This document shows positions 33,850 to 44,725 of a DNA stretch of 64,000 nt, piece by piece; the first letter of the stretch is position 1, and the number at the start of each line of letters is the position of its first letter. Below the pieces are notes generated by a model. The model saw nothing but the letters and a program-made list of their open reading frames with translations, made no database searches and was not told the origin of the DNA. The translations under genes were made by a program, and so were the position numbers. The stretch is taken from contig JAJOHG010000050.1 of the NCBI GenBank assembly GCA_021029095.1, forward strand, positions 1 to 64,000, given 5' to 3'. This DNA comes from Phellopilus nigrolimitatus (Eukaryota; Basidiomycota; Agaricomycetes; Hymenochaetales; Hymenochaetaceae).

Positions 33850-34200
33850 CTCCATCTCTGCTGACTGGATCGGTTGTGGAACATCGTCTGCTTCATCCCG
33901 CTCGACTGGATCAAGTTCGCGATGAAGGTGACCGTCATCAAGAAGCTGCGCACGCACAACACCGCCGCGCAGCTCGCGGAGGCGTCGTCGATCGGCGGCG
34001 TCCGCTCACGCGCATGTAGTCGCGCGCGGCGTCCATCCACGAGAGCCTGTACTCGAACCGCGTGAGCTTCATCCGCCGCGCGGCACGCAAGGTCGGCCTC
34101 AGTGGCAACATCCATATCAAGCCCATCGGCCGCTTCAGCTCGTTCCAAACCGTGCGAACCGGCCAGACCTGTCGCACACTGGCGGCCTAAGCGCGACGAC
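33850..34200 (+). pseudogene. PMA1: Plasma-membrane H+-ATPase (PMA1) C-terminal fragment
   Basis: PMA1 pumps protons out of the cell; its cytosolic tail controls activity. The fragment starts in the last membrane segment (WNIVCFIPLDWIKFAMKVTV) and continues, after a frame change near 33990, with the tail IHESLYSNRVSFIRRAARKV and IGRFSSFQTVRTGQTC, ending at a stop near 34190. All of the catalytic domain is absent. No intron is visible. It is joined to a SEC24 fragment and both lie between direct repeats. Confidence 0.8.
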
Positions 34201-34214
34201 GACGACGTTTTATG

Positions 34215-34750
34215 ACCACACTCGAGGAATGCCAGTTCGCGGGGCAACAGACTCAGCAGCGAGTCTTTCTAGCCCGCACCTGAATGCATTAATGCGCCCG
34301 GCTTTGGTAGCGGCGCACCCGTGCACTCACCCGTGCAGTCAGGATACCAACAGCAAATGGGCGTGGTGTCAGGCCAGTTCTCACAGATGGGGCTCGCAGG
34401 CGGGCAGAAACAACACGCGCTGTACACCGCAAACCTGCTGATGGCCCCGCCTGACCCGCGCGAGCTGTACGCGCTGCCTCCTGAGATGTGCTTGCTGTCA
34501 GATGCGTGCATTTCACCAACGCCGCACGTGAACGCGGACCCATCTTACCAGCGCTTCTCGATCAACGCGGTTCCGACGACCTCCGCGCTGCTCAACTTGG
34601 GCTTGTCCTCATGCCGTACCGCTCGCTCAAGGAGGGTGATAATCCGGTCCCACTCGTCACCGACACTGTCATTGCGCGCTGCCGCCGCTACAAGACGTAC
34701 ATCAACCCTTCATATAGTTGATTGATGGCGGCAACCAATGGCACTGCTAT
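34215..34750 (+). pseudogene. SEC24: COPII coat protein SEC24, N-terminal to zinc-finger fragment
   Basis: SEC24 picks cargo for COPII vesicles. The frame starting at 34321 reads through a Gln/Gly-rich part (GQFSQMGLAGGQKQHALYT) and [19 protein letters not shown]. After a frame change near 34605 it reads [20 protein letters not shown] and [13 protein letters not shown], then FIDGGN-like LIDGGNQW, where the family has its zinc-binding CXXC. The fragment stops there. The trunk and gelsolin domains are missing. Confidence 0.85.
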
Positions 34751-35003
34751 GTACATACCATACATGCACACAATATAAAAATGAATATACTGGTGCTATT
34801 CTGTCCTTGAAAACCTGTAAACTACCTTTGGGTATTGAAAAGTCACAAATTCTCGACCCGCGACAATCCGTTTCCCACGGATCTGCAGTCCGGTACCACG
34901 GTTTCGAGGACTCATGGTGAGCCCTATTGGGGCATAAAAGAGCTTAGTTACACAAGCTTCGCTCCCCCCCTAATATGTGGGCACCCCACATATAAATTCA
35001 TGT

Positions 35004-35140
35004 TTATATATGGTTTTTTACCGGGGGGTCCAGTTAGGGCGAGGCCTCTGGGGCACAGTTAGCTAAAAGGGAAATATTCCCAGGGAAGTATATTGTCTGT
35101 TACAGTGACGAAAAGCGGCTTTTTGTAACACATATTTGAC
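35004..35140 (+). repeat. Direct repeat, right copy
   Basis: Same sequence and orientation as 33598-33735; similarity ends abruptly at CACATAT on both sides of the enclosed fragments. Confidence 0.85.
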
Positions 35141-35500
35141 AAATATACTATTATATGTGTTTATGTAATTCTTTTAGTTACTTTGTAACAAGTCAGGTCA
35201 CGCTATGGTGACACATATGAATGCTAGACCAAGGACACGTTGAAATAATCATAGGTTGTGAGAAAAAACAGACATAGCCTCCTCAAGTGTTTCAAAGCGC
35301 TCCAGCGCATTGTGCTCTCGCCATGTGCTGCTCTGAAGCAATCCACATTGTCGTAAGCCTCGTTGTCAATTGAGCTGTGCGACTAGCACTCAGAACGCGT
35401 CGGTTGGAGGAGCATACCGCACTGCCAATGAATGGTGATCCACGCGCGATGATCTGCTTATCATCGTGGAGCACATGAAGCACACCTCACTTGACTATAA

Positions 35501-35597
35501 GCGCGATTTATGCAAGCGCGATTTCTCTAGGCGCGATTTTTCTGCAAGCGCGATTTTTACAAGGGCGATTTCTACAAGGGCGATTTCTAGCGCGAAT
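35501..35597. repeat. Tandem repeat of 15-17 bases, about seven units
   Basis: Units share GCGCGATTT followed by a short variable spacer (TCTGCAA, TACAA, CTCTAG). The last two start GGGCGATTT. Confidence 0.85.
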
Positions 35598-35800
35598 AAT
35601 GTTAATTAGTCAGCTTCATCGATTCCGATGAGTGCCATCAGCAAGCTATGTCGGTCTCAAGGTGATGATGCCCAGTTTAGAGCGATCAATTTATCCATGA
35701 GTCGGCCAAAGCTTGGGACAAGAACATGCAGAAGCAATCACTGTGAAGTCAGGTTGTGTGAGAGTAGATACCGAGTACTGACATAAATGCCGTGCTCTCC

Positions 35801-36119
35801 TTAGTCTGAAGAAAGGACCATCCGGTATGCAAGCGCGGTCTCATCATTAGGGACATATCCATTATCATAAAGCCAGGTTCCGCGTTGCTTGATGTCCTCA
35901 CTGATCTTTCGGAAGGCCATTTGAGAACCCTTCGCCCTCCTCACGGCACGGCGGACCTTACATGTGTCGATCATCGCCCATTTAGGGTGGTGTCCGCATT
36001 TAGTAAAGAGTTCCATTTTGGGTAAGGATTGCTACTTTGGGTAAGGAGTTCCTCATTGGGAAAACCGTACAAAAAACGAAAACGAAAACACACACTGACA
36101 AGCTTTTCCGGATGCCCTG
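35801..36119 (-). mobile_element. Fragment of a Tc1/IS630-like element with transposase N-terminus
   Basis: The right end (36119, TA flank) and about 130 bases inside match the TIR of the element at 60572-61044. The minus-strand frame (36016-35801) has KISEDIKQRGTWLYDNGYVP, similar to the first helix-turn-helix of basidiomycete Tc1/IS630-like transposases. No matching left end is seen, so this copy is truncated. Confidence 0.6.
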
Positions 36120-36129
36120 TAACCCTATC

Positions 36130-36800
36130 TAAGAGCGCTCCTTATTTAGGTCTATGGAGAACTCCAGCAATGATTAGCGATCCGTAAGCTCCAGGAAACA
36201 TCTTTACCGATCTACCTTCCGTGACTGAAATAGCTTGTTTCAGTGGAGTCAACGAAAGGACAAGTCGGCGAGGTAACACCTACAGTCCATCGTTGGCATA
36301 TCTGTACCTAACCGCCTGATCGTAGGATTCTACTAATCAGCTTCACGAGCAAATCGATCAGCGTGAGTTTAATATACATTTTTGTGCCGTCTGACCTTTC
36401 GATGAAAATTAAGTACGATAACAACTTTTCGAAACTGAGAAGACCCGCGACGTCTGTACGTACCCATCTTGCCGAATCATAAAACAGCTTCCATTGAATA
36501 TTGTATTCCGTGTTTTAGCTTTACTGGATGCCGAACAGCTCCGCACCGTGCGCATCTTTTTCTTCGTTCTGATGCCTTGACGTCCTGACGCGCTAACGGA
36601 CCGAAAAATTACGATTTTAGGTGCTGCACGAGGTGGAGGAAAATCGCGGCGCTTTTTCGTCTTGATTCTTTTCTTTTTCTGGAATTAAGATTGTCACTAT
36701 TATTATTTAGCGGTTACGGATACGCGAGAGGTGACCCAGGTTCGCTCATTCCATTCATTTAATATAAGGATAAGCTATCATGGAGTTATCATGGATTCAC
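36130..36800. other. Spacer upstream of the mini-exon gene
   Basis: No coding block is recognised. It should hold the start and promoter of the mini-exon gene, whose first exon I cannot fix; a possible ATG is at 36791 but in another frame. Confidence 0.4.
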
Positions 36801-36813
36801 ACATTGTCGCTAG

Positions 36814-39720
36814 GCGATCTCAAATGTGGAAGCTGGACGTTCAGAGGCCGAGAAAGCGCGCGATAATGGTGAGTGTGCATACCGCCTTATGAAGAGAGCG
36901 AAATGAAATCTCAGCGAAATTATCACAAATTTTCCGACTAGCCCTACTAGACAACGAGCAACTTAAGGCTGTAAGTTACTCTTTTTTTGGACAGTGCATC
37001 TGGATACTAATCGAATTTTTTTCTCTAGATTCTGAAAGAGAACGAGGAGAAGCAAACGGCTTGTCCGTTCCTTTCTCGATCCCAGATCAATAGTGCGTGC
37101 GATCCTGATGTAATCTTTTTTAGTGGTCACGGACGCGCAGAAGTCGAAACAGGTTAGTCCATCATTTCTCTGGAAACAAGGGAGTTGCCTACTTGCTTAA
37201 TATGTTCTTTTCAGGCCGCTGAGTCCCAGCTTGCACTTGGTTAATTCCCGCTCTGCTTTATCTGACAACAAAATGACGTTGACGATTTTAATATTAGCCC
37301 AGCGCAACTGCGACCAATTAGAAGCTGTACGTATCCTTGAAAACCTCTCACCTGTCGTAATCTTCCACTTACTGTTTGCGTGTGTAGGGTTTGAAGGGCG
37401 CGAAAAGTGAAGTTCAGGAATGTACGTATGCAATCACGCGATTGAGTAGTTCTTCGTGGCTTATATTTGGCAGTGACGGTATCGTTAATCCGCGAGCGAC
37501 AGGTCCGTCGAAGCATTCGGAATCGTTCGCGCAGCACACTCATCAATGTTGTATTCGAAACAGATTTCTGAAGAGGCCACTTCCCGTCAGTCCAGCTGTA
37601 AGTTCCCTTCTGAAGCTTGGCTTCGGATACCAGCAACTAAACGGGGTTTTCCAGTGGCAAATGAGTTGAACTCACTCAAAAATGTCTTTTCGGACCTTTA
37701 ATGTCCATCTGTCGTCTCTGATTCCTTATCTAGACCCACGTCGAGGAGCTGGATGCGAAGGATCGCACTCTCTCAGAAGGTCGGTATACCTGTGCATTCG
37801 CTGTTACTTTACTTACCGCCTTCATTATTTACTTAGCTGCCATGCGAACCGAAGAGTTGCGAGTTGTACGAGCTAATTTCTTTTAATACAACGAGCCCGG
37901 GGATAAATACATACTTTTCTAGTGCCTAGACGATACGAACCGGAAGGTGGAGGAAGCTTGTCGGAATCTCGCTGCAGCAAACGCGAAAATTGGATGACGT
38001 ATCTGCTCAGCTCGTAGAACGTGAGTGGCTTCTGCCTCGAGAAGACTGCAGTTACTAATTCTTCGTGTTATTTATTTACAGGCAACCAGGTACTATCCTT
38101 CTATGCTCAATACGAAAATGAACTACACTGACAAGTGGCGCTCAAGGAACGGGCTGAAGTAAAAACGCATAGAGATGAGTGTGAGTCTCCGTAAGACATC
38201 ACCCTTTGCTTCATGACTGATTATAGTTGAGTAGTTCAGGCTGAAGTGAATCAGTTAAGAACTACTTTGCAAGAACGCGCTATGGGTCAAAGCGAAGGTG
38301 CAGAGTCCTAGGCCACAACCACGAACATCAACTAACGGAGGGAATAACGGCGGTACAACTGGAACAGACCAGAATGCTCCTCAGAGAAACCGAAAAGGGA
38401 CATGCCAAAGGTGAGTTGTCGCTCCATACCCGATGACTTACGGGACTTTAAGATTGTTTTAGCGGATAGCCAGATAAGGCTTATGAAGGACACTTTGGAA
38501 GAAGCGCAAAAGGAGCGCGCAGAAGGTATGTCCGCTAGCTTTCCCATAGACCTGAAGAGGGATTTTGAACGCGTGCGATAGTTGATGTCCAGCTGAAGCA
38601 AACGGACGCTGCTCTCCAGGATGCCAGCAAAGGTCGAACTGAAGGTAAGGTCCGAACTTACCTCTCAAACAAGCAGCTTATCGCGCCAAATAGCGAAGGC
38701 ACAGCTGCAGCAAATGAAGGTTGCTGTACAAGAAGCAAAGGAAAGGCAAGCCGAAGGTAAAGAGAGAGCTTTTCATTTTTATACAGATTGGCGATTGACA
38801 AGTTCGCAGCGGAAGTCCAACTCAAACATTTGGAGAGTGCCGTGCAGGATGCAAACAGAGACCGAGAGCAAGGTGAGTTCTTCGCGGCATCTCTTATTAA
38901 TATTATAGAAAAATGATCGACTGCAACAGCAAATTACCAAGTAGGGCTGTTGAATAAGGCTTTGCAGGACAGTAATAAGCGACTACTCGAAGGTTCGTAA
39001 ACGATGATTATGTTAATGCCGCATCTCTAACAGCCGTGGCAGTTGAGGGCGATTTGAAGGAGTCGAAGATTGCTCAGCTAAACACTGTAAATGAGCATGT
39101 TCAACGTACGTTCTCCGTATGTGAATGACGATAAGTCCGCTCCTAACAAATTGAATAGGAAACTCTGAACTGCAGGAAACTTTTAAAGAAGCAGAGATGC
39201 AACATACTGAGGGTAAGCTGCGTTATTATTCTCAGCAAGCGATTCGATAAGGCACGTGTAATAGCAGAATCGCGATAAGCGAAAATGAAACCGTCTATGC
39301 AGGATGCCAGTAAGGACCAGGCTGAGGGTTTGTTTCGTTTTTTGACTTATGAATGATCAGTCTAATACTGTGTTATAGTCCGAGCTCAACTAGATCAGCT
39401 TGCGCAAATGAAAGAGGCTCTAATACAAGCAAAAAAAGGATGCACTGAAAGTGGGTTCTTCGAAATTTATATTAATCGTATAAGAACTCATTGGTATGTG
39501 GCGAAGCCCTTCGTGAGGCTGAGCGCGTCAGGCTACTGTTCGCAGAATTAGATTGCAATCACTCTGAAGGTAAAATATATTTGCTGAAGGCATCTATTCA
39601 TTACTTATCTATTTCCCCCTCAGCTGAGATGTTGAATGAAGACTTGGAGAAGGTACATTATACACGTCGTAACGTTCAAGACCAGAACTCTAAGCCTTAA
39701 TTCTACAGAAGATATCCGAA
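36814..39720 (+). CDS. Coiled-coil protein built from tandem mini-exons (possibly decaying)
   Basis: More than 20 tiny exons follow each other with 45-110 base introns. First half: exons of 55, 64, 25, 34, 34 and 46 bases alternate with exons of exactly 29 bases at 36942, 37124, 37298, 37474, 37655 and 37837 (for example ALLDNEQLKA, AQRNCDQLEA, LANELNSLKN). Second half: 63-base exons at 38235, 38463, 38582, 38694, 38810, 38930, 39043, 39265 and 39507, with variants of 54 (39159) and 72 bases (39379). All start in phase 1 and end in phase 1, most ending GAA-G. They encode units such as DSQIRLMKDTLEEAQKERAE and DVQLKQTDAALQDASKGRTE: 21 residues, three heptads, very rich in Glu, Lys, Gln and Leu. 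The product would be a long coiled coil; no family is recognised. Damage includes a one-base shift near 38000, an AA for AG acceptor at 38346-38347 and an in-frame TAA in the 39265 exon. True start and end are not fixed. Confidence 0.6.
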
Positions 39721-40039
39721 CTGCAGCATGAGGTGCAAAACTGTAGGAGCCCTCATTGAAGATGTTCTGATGAGACTTCGTCGCTCATGATTATATTAGT
39801 GAACGTTCAGCTAGCCGAGATGAGGGAGGTAAGATGACAATCTTGATTTCCATTCAAACTTGTCCGCCTAATTATTCAACGTCATAAAGCATCTGGGCGT
39901 CTCCGAGCGACAGAACGAAAGGCGTAAGCGAAGATCGCCCATTCTCACTCATGCCTTTCATCTTCTCTACGTTTTACAAGTTATAAACATAACAAACAAG
40001 GACAGAAAGGTACGTAAACAAATCATTTGTTTGTGTCAC

Positions 40040-40330
40040 ATCAGGAAATACCTACCCTGTAAAATCGCTTCAAATCGCTTCAAATCGCGTAAAATCCGTA
40101 AAATCCTTTCGAAATTTTAAGGATTTTACGATTTTACGATTTTACCTTTTGACGACCCCCCCCCCCCCCCCCCTGCCGATTTCACGGATTCTATGAATTT
40201 GAACTGATTTGATACGATTTGACAAGGATTTGATAGGATTTGAAGCAAAAGGACTGTTTTCAGTCGCGTTTGCACGCTTTTGATGCGGTTTGCGTGCTTT
40301 TTACAGTTTTTCACGTGCTTTTTACAGGGT
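40040..40330. repeat. GATTTGA/GATTTTAC-type simple repeat with an 18-C run
   Basis: Starts CATCAGGAAATACCTACCCT, then AAATCGCTTC and GATTTTAC units, a run of 18 C (about 40156-40173) and GATTTGA units on the far side. The same start block and repeats occur (other strand) at 44434-44600 and at 60420-60570. Confidence 0.75.
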
Positions 40331-40489
40331 TTTACAGGAATTTTAGCTCGCATCACACCGGCATTACAGTGAAGCATATAATATTTGAGGACCATTAAAA
40401 GAAACATAAAGTATACGAAGAGTAGGTACCTAAAAGCCAATAAGACTGTAATAAAGGGTCAATCGTGCAGTGAAGGAATGTCGCGAGTC

Positions 40490-42960
40490 ATATATACAGC
40501 TCGTCCAGAGCAAGTCTGGCAAAGTCACTCTTGATGTCTAGCAAGACGCCGCGAAGCACAACAATTGCCTCCGTACCATCTGTTCACTCATCAACAACGG
40601 GGTCCGTACTGCACCTGAATGAGAAGGTGAGTGGTGTCTGCGTTTGACTGTCGCGCATGCGGGGCCGCGAGTATTCACCGAGATAGGCGCGAGGACAGGC
40701 GCGAGGGTGCACACTCGGGGTGAACCCGAGCGGCGAACAGCGCTGCGTCGACGTCGCCGTTCATGCGGCACGTCCGAAGCTGTGTAGTCCTCCCAGTCGA
40801 GTGATTCAGCGTAGTTGTAGATCATGTTCTCCGGATCATCGGCGGGGCTTCAGACGCGCTCTAGTACTGGTCCCGCTGCATTGAGAAGTATATATTCGCA
40901 ATATCCGCATGCCCGCGGTCGATCGCGTCAAACGACGACGCAGGTTGCTGCTGCTGTTGCTGCTGTTGCGCACAAGATCTTCCGTAGCGAGCACCTCCAG
41001 GTGCGAGATTCCCTGCATACGCGCTTGCGGTGGGCTTGAGAGGCTTGCAGAGTTCGTCGCACCGTATAATGATTGCGACGCCTAATCCCCACGAGCAGCG
41101 GACCGAACGTTCGACAGGACAACCTCCCATCTTTCCGATGGATCATCTACGACGACGTTGGCCGTAGGGTGGTATGACTGGAACAGTGACGATGGTTGAG
41201 CAGGATACCGGTGTGCCGTACGGGGTTGATTCCAGGTAGCCAACCCTGCAGCAGCAAGTTCGGCCTGCTGTTGCACATATTCCAACTGCCGGTATGGTTG
41301 AGACGCAGCCGCCTTGCCCGCCTGACGTCTCTCCCACTCTTGCATGGTATCGTCCCGGTTGAGCACTGGCGTAAGAGCGTTCCGCCCGGAGATGACATCG
41401 TGGTTCATGTGCTGAAGACGAGCCAGTGCGGAGGGATGGCGTACATATTGTTCTTGTGTTTGCACGAGCTCAAGAGTTTGGGTAGTATGTACTCGAAGGC
41501 AAATTCGGCTGAGCGTTCAGATCTTTAAAGGTATTTTCCGATTTTTGCGACTCACTTCCAGGATTTTGATGGCCCATTGACGCATGATTACGAATGCTGC
41601 ATCTGCTGGGACGGTAGGTTGTAATGCTGCGCATCGTGCCGATGCGACTGTGACGCGGCCTGCGCCTGCTGTTGAGGCTGCTGCGGTGTGACATACGGGT
41701 TGCGATACGCGTTCGACGCGGCCTGCGACGCGGCTTGCCGCGAGCAGTGTAGGCCTGATGCTGCGCGGGATGCTGGTCGTACGACGCAGCGTCCTGATAC
41801 GCACACTGTCCTTTTGGCTGTTGCGGAACCAAACCCCTGTACGGCCACTTCGGGTCATTCGGTGGGGTAATAGACTGCGTAGCAGCGGCAGCAGCAGCGG
41901 CTGCTGCTGTCGCGGCGCTGTTTAAGTGACTCGGTGGCTGAAGACGAATTTAGCTCCGAAGCAAAATATAAAACAATAGGAGGAAGATAACATACTACAA
42001 AAGGCTTCATGTACTTCTCGCCTGTGATGAAAGGATGCATACGAGCTTGCTGTGGCGTCCAACGCTGAATAGGATCGAAATTCAGCAAGCCCTGGCAGAA
42101 GTCGATGAACGCCGCACGGTTATTAAGTTTTACTCCAGAAGGTACGAAGTCAGGCGACCACCGTCATCGTCATACGGCGATAAGCAAAGACAGACCTTTC
42201 TCCATTTCAGGACCAGGCAACAAAGTATCCGTCGGGTGATAATGGGTATAATTGGAAGACTTCTTTGGCCCGCAAACGGTGACCCCAGAGGCGAAGTACC
42301 CTTCGAGGACGCCTGCTGCTGGGCAACAGGCGGCTGATATGGTGGTGCGCTCGGCATTTCAGTCGGACTTGAGTTCTGATACACGGTTGAAGTGGGAAAG
42401 TCTGCAGTTGCAGCAGTCTGCGCTGACATCTGCTGAAGCTGAGAGTAAGGGTCGAGCAAAGGCGTAGTACCCAGTCCTGTCTGTCGTCGCGGACTCCTAG
42501 TTGCCGAAAAGCTCTCATCAAGCTTCTGCGCTGCAGTTGTGTGCCATCAAACATAGTCAGGAGTCCCAGAAAGATGATTGTCTTGATATGGGTCAGAGCA
42601 ATCGACAGGCTGGCCACGTTCGAATTGGCCCAATGGCCGGTCAGCTATGGCTGTTGAGGAGACGCATATGAGACACTGGGTGAGTAGAACGACTGAGAGA
42701 TATGCAAGCGGCCGATGTTACTGGACCCGGTCGGTTGTGTTCCCGTGCGCACTGTCGTTTCATAAACGACGCACTCCAAGTCGTCCGTTATACGATGTTG
42801 ATTTCGCCGCGATGAAAATCCACCACTGCCTAGCATCAACGACAGATCCACCCAGATACGCACAATGCGAAAGGTATGCCCGACCAGTCGATAAGTTCCG
42901 ATCGTGGACAAGAGTGAGGTCAATACGGAACAAGGGAATAACTTTTCGAGTGATGACGCG
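40490..42960 (-). pseudogene. YAK1: YAK1 (DYRK-family) protein kinase with the kinase core deleted
   Basis: YAK1 is a growth-inhibiting Ser/Thr kinase. Minus strand: N-terminal Gln/Pro/Ser-rich pieces (SQLQQMSAQTAATADFPTS, TSPLGSPFAGQRSLP at about 42240-42460) are followed directly, near 42090-42130, by the last kinase residues QGLLNFDPIQRWTPQQARMH with PFITGEKYMKPF. The catalytic part in between, normally some 300 residues with the HRD and DFG motifs, is missing. An intron-like gap follows (about 41940-42000), then the Gln- and Ala-rich C-terminal region (AYQDAASYDQHPAQHQ, EYVQQQAELAAAGLATW), in several frames, ending near 41082 or further left at about 40500. Repeats flank it on both sides. 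Confidence 0.7.
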
Positions 42961-43226
42961 GCCTTTGTCTAATTCAGGGCCGGCTTAAATGGACTTAAAG
43001 ACCTGGAGAACACTTTGAATACCTGTCCTTCGTATCTGTACACAATAATTTGGCCCTTTATAAAAGCATTATGGTGTAATGGTTATGATTTGGTTGTGCT
43101 TTGCTGCTAAGTTACATGTTCAATTCGCGTGATGTGTTTATTTTTTCAACTTAAATAAACACATCATTTGGACTTGTGCATAATTTCTGCATTGGAGAAT
43201 TTGACGGATTTGAAGAAAGTTACTGT
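42922..43226 (+). repeat. Interspersed repeat with tRNA-like promoter, copy 1
   Basis: It matches the reverse complement of about 61045-61400. At 43066-43125 it has a tRNA-like pair of boxes: ATGGTGTAATGGTTATG (A-box-like) and, about 33 bases on, ATGTTCAATTC (B-box-like, compare GGTTCRANTCC). The 3' end is AATTTGACGGATTTGAAGAA and the pogo-like element starts right behind it at 43228. It resembles a SINE, but the tRNA-like part lies in the middle and not at the 5' end. Confidence 0.6.
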
Positions 43227-43227
43227 A

Positions 43228-44428
43228 CAGTCAAACTTCTGCTAATGCGTAGATCTCCGTGAAAGGAATTTGTATGCATTACGAGAGGTTATGCACTACG
43301 ATAAATGCACAAATTGATACGTAATTTAAACACTTGCCTATAGGTGACATATAATAGGGAAATTGAAGCAGCTGGATAACAGTTTTTCTACCACATAGAA
43401 CTTGTCTTTCATTTGTGTTTTGTGCTTACTCCTATCCGCTCAGTCCGTAGTTGCAACCCAAGCTTGCAAAGATGGCCGCAAGCCTGCTGAAACATCGGCT
43501 CAGAGCAACACACACAGAGCCGCTCCAGCTCTACAGTAGGACCTCTTGTTAAGTTTGACCCTGAGCCTAAGCTTAACGGCAAGTTAAGCTTATCCGCGGC
43601 CTTACATAATTACATAAAAATAGCAAATTTTTCCTACTTACTGCGAGAAAAACTCCCTAATGTCAGTCTGCTCAAGAGATCCATTGATATCTCTGCGAAG
43701 CTCATTTCTGATTTTGTGCAAAATTATCTCCGGGGCAGAACTGAAAGAATCGACCAAGTTTTGCAAGTGCCTAACAAGCTCTTTAGACATGTTAGGAAAA
43801 GACAAGAATTGCAGTACTAAATCAACCACAGTGACTCTCCAAAAACTAATGTAAGCAACCTGTCGTTAAGCTTATTCCCAATTAATTTTTCAAAAATATG
43901 GCTAAGCGTTAAGCGTATTGCACATTTAAGCTTAACATGCTTCTTTTTCGGTTCTACCGTGTCCGTGGACACAAAATCTCAAACTTATTGACAAGCTTAA
44001 CCACAGGTAAGCTTAACGAGAGGTCCTACTGTATTACGGACTGGCACGTTGCACCTGGCAATACTAACGGTTCGCAGGGCAGCTCATCGTCTACTCCATT
44101 GACCTTGCCACCTTCAGCTTCCACATATTGATGTGAGCTTGCTCTACAACTTCCTGGTCGGTCCATTCTTCCTCCGCAGGTGAAAATACCTTGTCATGAA
44201 GATGTGTGAGAACGCGAAATAGGGTTGTTAAAATTTTCGTGCAGGCGAGACACCTCACATAATGCATATCCCCATTAAAATTACTGCATATAGGTATGCA
44301 TTATGCATTATGAATTTTATGCATTATCTTATAGGTATTTTCTAACTACCGACTCGGTGGAAGCTGAAGTCTATGCATTTTGGGAGGTTATGCAGCATGA
44401 GGAGTATGCATTAGCAGAAGTTCGACTG
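43228..44428. mobile_element. Pogo-like non-autonomous TIR element, copy 2 (inverted relative to 9926-11123)
   Basis: Ends CAGTCAAACTTCTGCTAATG and (complement of) CAGTCGAACTTCTGCTAATG, TA flanks at both ends, 1201 bases. Nearly identical to the reverse complement of 9926-11123 over its full length, and similarity ends exactly at the TA dinucleotides, so this is transposition and not segmental duplication. Confidence 0.85.
43534..44031. mobile_element. Nested pogo-like element, copy 2
   Basis: Same 498-base element as 10323-10820, at the same internal site and inverted with the host element. TIR CAGTAGGACCTCTTGTTAAG, TA flanks. The 63-codon frame is preserved (43638-43829, minus). Confidence 0.8.
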
Positions 44429-44433
44429 TACAT

Positions 44434-44600
44434 AAGAATTTGAAGGATTTGAAGAATCCAAAAACTTCGGCGCTTAAGAACCTGTAAAAAAAAAAAAGGT
44501 GAAAATTTGAAGGGATTTGAAGGGATTTGAAGGGATTTGAGCGATTTGACGCGATTTGACGCGATTTGACAGGGTAGTTTTCCTGATGCACTTGCAAATT
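44434..44600. repeat. GATTTGA-type simple repeat
   Basis: Repeats GAAGGGATTTGA and GACGCGATTTGA and ends in ACAGGGTAGTTTTCCTGATG, the complement of the start block of the 40040 and 60420 repeats. Confidence 0.75.
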
Positions 44601-44725
44601 GAAGCTCTTTAAACTATCTTTAAGCTAGAATCCAAAGTTGAGAAGTTGTCACTTGCTCACCAAAGGGTATGTAGGATATCCATATATCCATTTCTGGTCA
44701 GACCGAACTGAGACCCTCTTGTTAG

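Noticed and set aside
35501..35597. CRISPR-like array
   Set aside because: Units are 15-17 bases with spacers of a few bases, eukaryotic context, no cas genes.
43066..43125. Functional tRNA gene
   Set aside because: A- and B-like boxes are present but no acceptor stem or anticodon arm can be folded by eye; better read as a tRNA-derived repeat.
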